From NCBI GenBank assembly GCA_045537905.1, contig JAZSQJ010000038.1, forward strand, positions 1-64,000: 64,000 bases of DNA. Direction: 5' to 3'. A program made the translations under genes and the position numbers. This document shows positions 59,677 through 64,000 of the stretch, piece by piece. The notes beneath the pieces were generated by a model. The model saw only the letters and a list, made by a program, of their open reading frames with translations, made no database searches and was not told where the DNA came from. The DNA is from SIG636 sp045537905 (lineage in GTDB: Bacteria; Bacillota; Clostridia; Oscillospirales; CAG-382). Numbering within the stretch: the first letter of the stretch is position 1; each line of letters opens with the position of its first letter.

Positions 59677-61785
59677 ATGGAGGGGAAATTCACCGCCCAG
59701 GCAAGGCGTGCCATAAACATAGCCTTTATGGAGGCTGCCCGTCTTGGCACCGGTTACGTAGGCACAGAGCATCTGCTTTTAGGCCTGGCGTCGGGGCAGG
59801 ACAAAACAGCCGCTCTGCTGATAGACAGCGATCTGGACGCCGATACCCTTAGGGAGGAGCTGACGGAACGCAGGCGCGGAACGGTACAGCCACGGTACGG
59901 GGAGGATATGACGGCAAAGCTGAGACGGGTGCTGTTGAGAGGAGCAACTCTGGCAGGGGCGGAGGCTTCGGCAGACAGCCTGCATATACTATTTGCCCTG
60001 ATGGCGGAGGACTGTGCGGGCAGACGCCTTGCCGAGGAGCTAGGCGACGCAGTGCACTTATACGAGGAAATGGAAAAGCTGATGTTGGAGGAGAAAATGC
60101 TGCAACGAAACAAAACACCCCAGCGCAAACCCACACCCATCCTTGACAAAAACGGCAGCGACCTGACGGAGCGAGCCGTAAAGGGACTTCTTGACCCCGT
60201 AATAGGAAGGGAGCGTGAGGAGGAGCGTGTAATACAAATACTGTCAAGGCGTACCAAAAACAACCCCTGTCTTATCGGGGAGGCAGGCGTGGGGAAGACC
60301 GCCGTGGCAGAGTCCATAGCACTGCGTATAGCTGAGGGCAGGGTCCCCGAGGGACTTAAGGACAAGCGGCTGGTGGTGCTGGACATAGCCTCTCTGGTGG
60401 CAGGCACTAAATACCGTGGGGAGTTTGAGGAGAAGCTACGCAGTATTATAGACGAGGTAAAGGAGGCGGGGGATATAATACTGTTTACCGACGAGCTGCA
60501 CACCATAGTGGGGGCAGGTGCGGCAGAGGGTGCGGTAGACGCCTCCAACATACTGAAGCCCTACCTTGCCAGAGGAGAGCTGCAGCTTATGGGAGCCACC
60601 ACCAAAAAGGAGTACAGAAAATATATAGAAAAGGACGGTGCCTTGGAAAGACGCTTCCAGACGGTGCTGCTGGAGGAGCCTGACAAGGCGGCTTGTCTCA
60701 GTATACTGCAGGGAATAAAGGGCAGATACGAAAGCTACCACGGCGTTGTAATACGGGACGAGGCTTTGGAAAAGGCTGTAGAGCTGGCGGATAAATATAT
60801 AAGCGGCAGGTCCTTTCCCGATAAGGCGATAGACCTTATGGACGAGGCGGCGGCATACAAAAAGACGGGGGGAGGCACGGTGGTGGAGGGCACCGACGTA
60901 GAGACGGTGCTTAAGACGGCGGCAGGCATCAGCCACTATAACAGCGCCGTGTCGGAGGAAGCCTTGGAGTCGGCAAGAAAACGTCTTTACGGCAGGGAGG
61001 CAGAGCTTGACAAAATATGTGCCGTCCTTAACCGTTGCCGTTTTGGGTTTGGCAGTGGCGGCGCTCTTTGCTCCTTCCTTATAACGGGGGAGGCAGGCGT
61101 AGGTAAAACCGCCCTTGCCAAGGAAATGGCAAGGCTTATGTTCGGCAAGGACAGCGCTTTGCTTCATATGGATATGGCAAACTATGCCGAGCCCCACAGT
61201 CTGTCCCGTCTTATAGGCACCCGAGGGGGCGAGGAGGGAGAGCTTACGGAAAGGCTACGCCGCAACCAAAGCAACGTGCTGCTGTTTGACAACGCCCATA
61301 AGGCGTGCAGCGAGGTGCTGGCTGTAATAAAGGGCATACTGGAGGAGGGCAGCCTTACCGACGGAGAGGGGCAGAGAATAAGCTGTGCAGGGTCGGTCGT
61401 GGTGGTTACCGCCACCTCTGAGCATAGGGCGGCAGGCTTTGAAGGGGGCACGGCGGTAAGCCGACGCTTCGGTCGGATTGCGGCTCTGGTGGACGGAGAG
61501 ATAAATCTGGCTCCCATAGGAAGGGAGGCAAGGCAGGAGATGGTTCGTGACTGCGTGGCAGAGCTTAAGGCAAGCCTTTTGCCTATGGGCATAAGCCTTG
61601 CCGTAGACGAGGACTATGCCCTCAGTCTGGCTGAGGAGTTTACCCATAAGGGCGGCGTAAAACGGAGGCTGTACAAGGAGGCGGCACCTTTGCTTACGGG
61701 GGATTTTGCAAAAAAGCAGGGGGAGGGGGTAATTTTTTTGCAAAATGGGGAGCAAAAATTAAAAATAAGTGCAAGAAACTGTTGA
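59677..61785 (+). CDS. ClpC-like AAA+ ATPase with degenerate second module
   Basis: The 702-residue protein starts at the ATG 8 bases after GGAGG (59664-59668). It has a Clp N-domain (FTAQARRAINIAFMEAARLG, VGTEHLLLGL). The first AAA+ module has GEAGVGKTAVAE, RGEFEEKLRSII and FTDELHTIVGAGAAEGAVDA, and looks complete. The middle domain is almost missing. The second module keeps Walker A (GEAGVGKTALAKEMA), but Walker B reads LLFDNAHKA (D538, then N539 where Glu is expected). The usual PPGYVG pore-loop block after SRLIG is replaced by TRGGEEG. At about 100 residues shorter than ClpC, it is unlikely to be a standard unfoldase. No clpP, mcsA, mcsB or ctsR is adjacent. Confidence 0.82.
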   Translation: MEGKFTAQARRAINIAFMEAARLGTGYVGTEHLLLGLASGQDKTAALLIDSDLDADTLREELTERRRGTVQPRYGEDMTAKLRRVLLRGATLAGAEASADSLHILFALMAEDCAGRRLAEELGDAVHLYEEMEKLMLEEKMLQRNKTPQRKPTPILDKNGSDLTERAVKGLLDPVIGREREEERVIQILSRRTKNNPCLIGEAGVGKTAVAESIALRIAEGRVPEGLKDKRLVVLDIASLVAGTKYRGEFEEKLRSIIDEVKEAGDIILFTDELHTIVGAGAAEGAVDASNILKPYLARGELQLMGATTKKEYRKYIEKDGALERRFQTVLLEEPDKAACLSILQGIKGRYESYHGVVIRDEALEKAVELADKYISGRSFPDKAIDLMDEAAAYKKTGGGTVVEGTDVETVLKTAAGISHYNSAVSEEALESARKRLYGREAELDKICAVLNRCRFGFGSGGALCSFLITGEAGVGKTALAKEMARLMFGKDSALLHMDMANYAEPHSLSRLIGTRGGEEGELTERLRRNQSNVLLFDNAHKACSEVLAVIKGILEEGSLTDGEGQRISCAGSVVVVTATSEHRAAGFEGGTAVSRRFGRIAALVDGEINLAPIGREARQEMVRDCVAELKASLLPMGISLAVDEDYALSLAEEFTHKGGVKRRLYKEAAPLLTGDFAKKQGEGVIFLQNGEQKLKISARNC

Positions 61786-61810
61786 CAAAAGGGAATTAAT
61801 ACTGTATAAT
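61782..61810 (+). promoter_or_regulatory. Sigma-A promoter of ylxM-ffh-rpsP
   Basis: TTGACA (61782-61787) overlaps the stop codon of the ClpC-like gene; 17-base spacer; TATAAT (61805-61810). Full consensus. Confidence 0.85.
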
Positions 61811-61812
61811 AT

Positions 61813-61850
61813 CGACCTGTAAAGCGTTTTACTTTACAGGTCGTTTTGTT
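61813..61850 (+). terminator. Terminator-like hairpin at the very start of the ylxM transcript
   Basis: CGACCTGTAAAG (61813-61824) pairs with CTTTACAGGTCG (61832-61843), then TTTTGTT. It lies only a few bases after the -10 element, so it either terminates read-through from upstream or forms a 5' cap structure on the ylxM transcript. Confidence 0.6.
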
Positions 61851-61876
61851 GTAAGGCTTGAAAGCGAGGTAGCGGT

Positions 61877-62203
61877 GTGGAAGATAAAAGAGTGCAGATT
61901 TCGGCACTGTTTGACCTTTACGGTGCCGCCCTTTCCGAAAGACAGCGTGACGTATTGCAGCTGTATTATAACGACGATTTATCGCTGGCGGAGATAGCGG
62001 AGGACACGGGCATAACCAGGCAGGGCGTTCGTGACGCTATCAAGAAGGCAGAAAAGGAGCTGGCGGATTTTGAGGAGCGTTTAGGCTTTCTTAAAAAAAC
62101 GGAGAGACTGCGTGGCAAGGCGGAGGAGCTGGCTGCGGCAGTGGAGCCTATGGGCGACACGGCGCTGGCAAGCCTTGTGCAAGCGTTGTTAAGTGAGATA
62201 TAA
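61877..62203 (+). CDS. ylxM: YlxM, sigma-70 region-4-like helix-turn-helix protein
   Basis: The 108-residue protein has a GTG start behind GAGG. It contains LFDLYGAALSERQRDVLQLY, then DLSLAEIAEDTGITRQGVRD and AIKKAEKELADFEERLG, typical of the YlxM/UPF0122 family that precedes ffh in Firmicutes and stimulates the signal-recognition particle. It lies 14 bases before ffh in the same operon. Confidence 0.9.
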   Translation: MEDKRVQISALFDLYGAALSERQRDVLQLYYNDDLSLAEIAEDTGITRQGVRDAIKKAEKELADFEERLGFLKKTERLRGKAEELAAAVEPMGDTALASLVQALLSEI

Positions 62204-62217
62204 CGGGGGTATAAAAA

Positions 62218-63549
62218 ATGTTTCAAAGCCTTACGGATAAACTATCTCAGGCATTTAAGAAGTTTCGTAACAAGGGCAAGCTGACCGAGGCTGACGTTAA
62301 GCTCGGTATGCGAGAGATAAAGCTGGCGCTTCTGGAAGCGGACGTAAACTTTAAGGTAGTTAAGGAGTTTATAGCCAAGGCGACCGAGCGTGCGGTAGGC
62401 AGTGATGTGCTTGAAAGTCTTATGCCCGAGCAGCAGATAGTAAAAATAGTAAACGAGGAGCTTGTTGCACTGATGGGCTCCACTAACTCCAGGCTGGAGA
62501 TAGCGTCAAAGCCTCCAACGATAGTGTTGATGTGCGGCTTGCAGGGCAGCGGTAAAACCACCCACAGCGGCAAGCTGGCTTTGATGTACAAAAAGCAGGG
62601 CAAAAGTCCCTTGCTTGTTGCCTGCGACATCTACCGTCCTGCGGCTATCAAGCAGCTGCAGGTAGTAGGCGAAAAGGCAGGGGTTAAGGTTTACGAAAAG
62701 GGCACCCAAAGTCCTGTAAAAACAGTAAAAGAGGCTATAGCCTATGCCTACGAGTACGGTCACGATATGATTATCGTGGATACCGCAGGCCGTTTGCATA
62801 TAGACGAGGAGCTGATGGAGGAGCTTCGCCTGGTTAAGGAGGCGGCAAATCCTACGGAGACCCTGCTTGTTGTTGACGCAATGACGGGTCAGGACGCCGT
62901 TAACGTGGCAAAGAGCTTCAACGATTTGCTTGACATTACGGGCGTTATCCTCACAAAGCTTGACGGTGATACCCGCGGCGGTGCGGCGTTATCCGTTCGT
63001 CACGTAACGGGTAAGCCCATTAAGTTTATCGGTACGGGTGAAAAGCTTGATAATCTGGAGCCTTTTTATCCCGACCGTATGGCGTCCCGTATCCTTGGTA
63101 TGGGCGACGTGCTTTCCCTTATCGAAAAGGCGCAAAGCGCCTACGACGATAAGAAGGCGGAGGAGCTGGAGAGGAAGTTCAGACAGTCCACCTTTACTTT
63201 GGAGGATTATCTGGAGCAGTTCGGTCAGCTACGCAATATGGGCTCTCTTGAGCAGATAATGGCGATGATACCCGGTGTAAACACCTCTAAGCTTAAGGAC
63301 GCCAAGATAGACGAAAAGGTTATGTCCCATATGGAGGCAATCATTTTGTCCATGACCCCCTATGAGCGTAACCATCCCGAGGTGCTTAACTTCTCCCGCA
63401 AGAAGCGCATTGCCGCAGGCAGCGGCAGGACCGTGGAGGAGGTAAACAGACTGCTTAAGCAGTTTGAACAGACCAAGGACATTATGAAGCGCTTCACTAA
63501 AAAAGGCAAGAAGGGAAAAATGAGACTCCCCTTTGGCATAAAACCATAA
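62218..63549 (+). CDS. ffh: Signal recognition particle GTPase Ffh
   Basis: The 443-residue SRP54 protein binds 4.5S RNA and signal peptides of nascent membrane and secreted proteins. It has an N-domain, the G-domain motifs GLQGSGKTTH, DTAGRLHID and TKLDGDTRGG, and the M-domain (PGVNTSKL, RIAAGSGRTVEEVNRLLKQF, KGKMRLPFGIKP). The length is normal and all GTPase motifs are intact. It is central in the ylxM-ffh-rpsP-khpA operon. Confidence 0.96.
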   Translation: MFQSLTDKLSQAFKKFRNKGKLTEADVKLGMREIKLALLEADVNFKVVKEFIAKATERAVGSDVLESLMPEQQIVKIVNEELVALMGSTNSRLEIASKPPTIVLMCGLQGSGKTTHSGKLALMYKKQGKSPLLVACDIYRPAAIKQLQVVGEKAGVKVYEKGTQSPVKTVKEAIAYAYEYGHDMIIVDTAGRLHIDEELMEELRLVKEAANPTETLLVVDAMTGQDAVNVAKSFNDLLDITGVILTKLDGDTRGGAALSVRHVTGKPIKFIGTGEKLDNLEPFYPDRMASRILGMGDVLSLIEKAQSAYDDKKAEELERKFRQSTFTLEDYLEQFGQLRNMGSLEQIMAMIPGVNTSKLKDAKIDEKVMSHMEAIILSMTPYERNHPEVLNFSRKKRIAAGSGRTVEEVNRLLKQFEQTKDIMKRFTKKGKKGKMRLPFGIKP

Positions 63550-63581
63550 TTTTAATTTATATTTTTTGGAGGAACAAGAAA

Positions 63582-63824
63582 ATGGCTGTTAAGATCAGAC
63601 TTAAGAGAATGGGCGCAAAGAAGGCACCTTTTTACAGAGTAGTAGTTGCTGACTCCCGTTATCCCAGAGACGGTAGATTTATCGAGGAAATCGGTTACTA
63701 CAATCCTATGAAGGAGCCTGCTGAGATCGTAATCGACAACGAAAAGGCAAAGAAGTGGATATCCAACGGCGCACAGCCTACCGATACCGTTAGAAGCTTG
63801 CTCAAGAAGAACGGCGCTATATAA
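63582..63824 (+). CDS. rpsP: Ribosomal protein S16
   Basis: The 80-residue small-subunit protein has the family start MAVKIRLKRMGAKKAPFYRV and a VVADSRYPRDGRFIEEIGYY block. The ATG follows GGAGG by 9 bases. Its place after ffh is typical of Firmicutes. Confidence 0.97.
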   Translation: MAVKIRLKRMGAKKAPFYRVVVADSRYPRDGRFIEEIGYYNPMKEPAEIVIDNEKAKKWISNGAQPTDTVRSLLKKNGAI

Positions 63825-63840
63825 ATAAAGGAGCTATCTG

Positions 63841-64000
63841 ATGAAGCAAACTTTGGTTGACATAGCAAAGGCGATAGTTGACGAGCCTGAGGCAGTTTCC
63901 GTTTCCGAGAAGGTAAGCGGCGACACCCACGTGCTGGAGCTTAGCGTAGCAAAGGGCGATATGGGTAAGGTTATCGGCAGACAGGGCAAAATCGCTAAAT
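63841..64000 (+). CDS. khpA: KH-domain RNA-binding protein KhpA (YlqC), 5' part
   Basis: ATG at 63841 follows AAAGGAG. The 53 codons visible read MKQTLVDIAKAIVDEPEAVS and end in KVIGRQGKIAK, the GxxG loop of a single KH domain. The gene runs off the right edge. KhpA normally lies between rpsP and rimM and pairs with KhpB in RNA binding. Confidence 0.92.
   Translation, partial: MKQTLVDIAKAIVDEPEAVSVSEKVSGDTHVLELSVAKGDMGKVIGRQGKIAK

Overview
The window reads as a chromosome segment of a Gram-positive, low-to-mid GC anaerobe of the class Clostridia, probably an uncultured gut member of the Oscillospirales/Ruminococcaceae type. This rests on strong GGAGG ribosome sites, sigma-A promoters with 17-base spacers, eight dockerin-tagged secreted proteins, BspA-like leucine-rich repeat proteins, a BlaI/BlaR1 pair, a dimeric-type glycyl-tRNA synthetase and the Firmicutes order ylxM-ffh-rpsP-khpA. 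No rRNA, tRNA, CRISPR array or transposase was seen. The exact genus cannot be fixed from the sequence alone.

Layout. 1-7.9 kb: the end of an Rhs/YD-repeat polymorphic toxin gene followed by three displaced Rhs-core plus toxin-tip cassettes, each with a candidate immunity gene, separated by a recurring hairpin-bearing border repeat and by short palindromes. 8-11.3 kb: a small membrane protein behind a promoter with nine Gs in its spacer, then a sigma factor with a membrane-bound probable anti-sigma and two secreted/lipoprotein genes. 11.3-16.8 kb: an operon of four secreted dockerin proteins (a subtilisin-like protein, a free-standing propeptide and two others) behind a promoter that copies the sigma/anti-sigma promoter motif. 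16.8-23.9 kb: blaI-blaR1 followed by two leucine-rich-repeat dockerin proteins. 24.2-30.4 kb: a 2018-residue beta-helix adhesin. 30.4-32.6 kb: a lipoprotein and a FliB-like methylase. 32.6-43.3 kb: a ten-gene operon joining a pseudokinase, an active Ser/Thr kinase, an SF1 helicase, a winged-helix protein and five membrane proteins. 43.3-48.8 kb: a helveticin-J-like dockerin protein (minus), a ClC transporter, homoserine dehydrogenase (minus). 48.9-56.6 kb: two related ABC exporters around a DUF1854 gene, a GpsA-like dehydrogenase, glycyl-tRNA synthetase. 56.6-57.2 kb: dense hairpin repeats. 57.2-59.6 kb: an N-acetylglucosaminidase and its membrane partner (minus). 59.6-64 kb: a degenerate ClpC-like ATPase, then ylxM, ffh, rpsP and the start of khpA.

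How the parts fit. The left half is mostly surface and secretion biology: contact toxins, dockerin-tagged enzymes that should dock on a scaffold encoded elsewhere (no cohesin is visible here), and their dedicated regulators (sigma/anti-sigma, BlaI/BlaR1). The kinase-helicase-membrane operon is the best candidate for an undescribed system. Its SF1 helicase plus Ser/Thr kinase pairing recalls the Mokosh anti-phage system, but the pseudokinase, the tiny overlapping gene and the set of five membrane proteins do not fit that description as I know it. The right end is conserved housekeeping.
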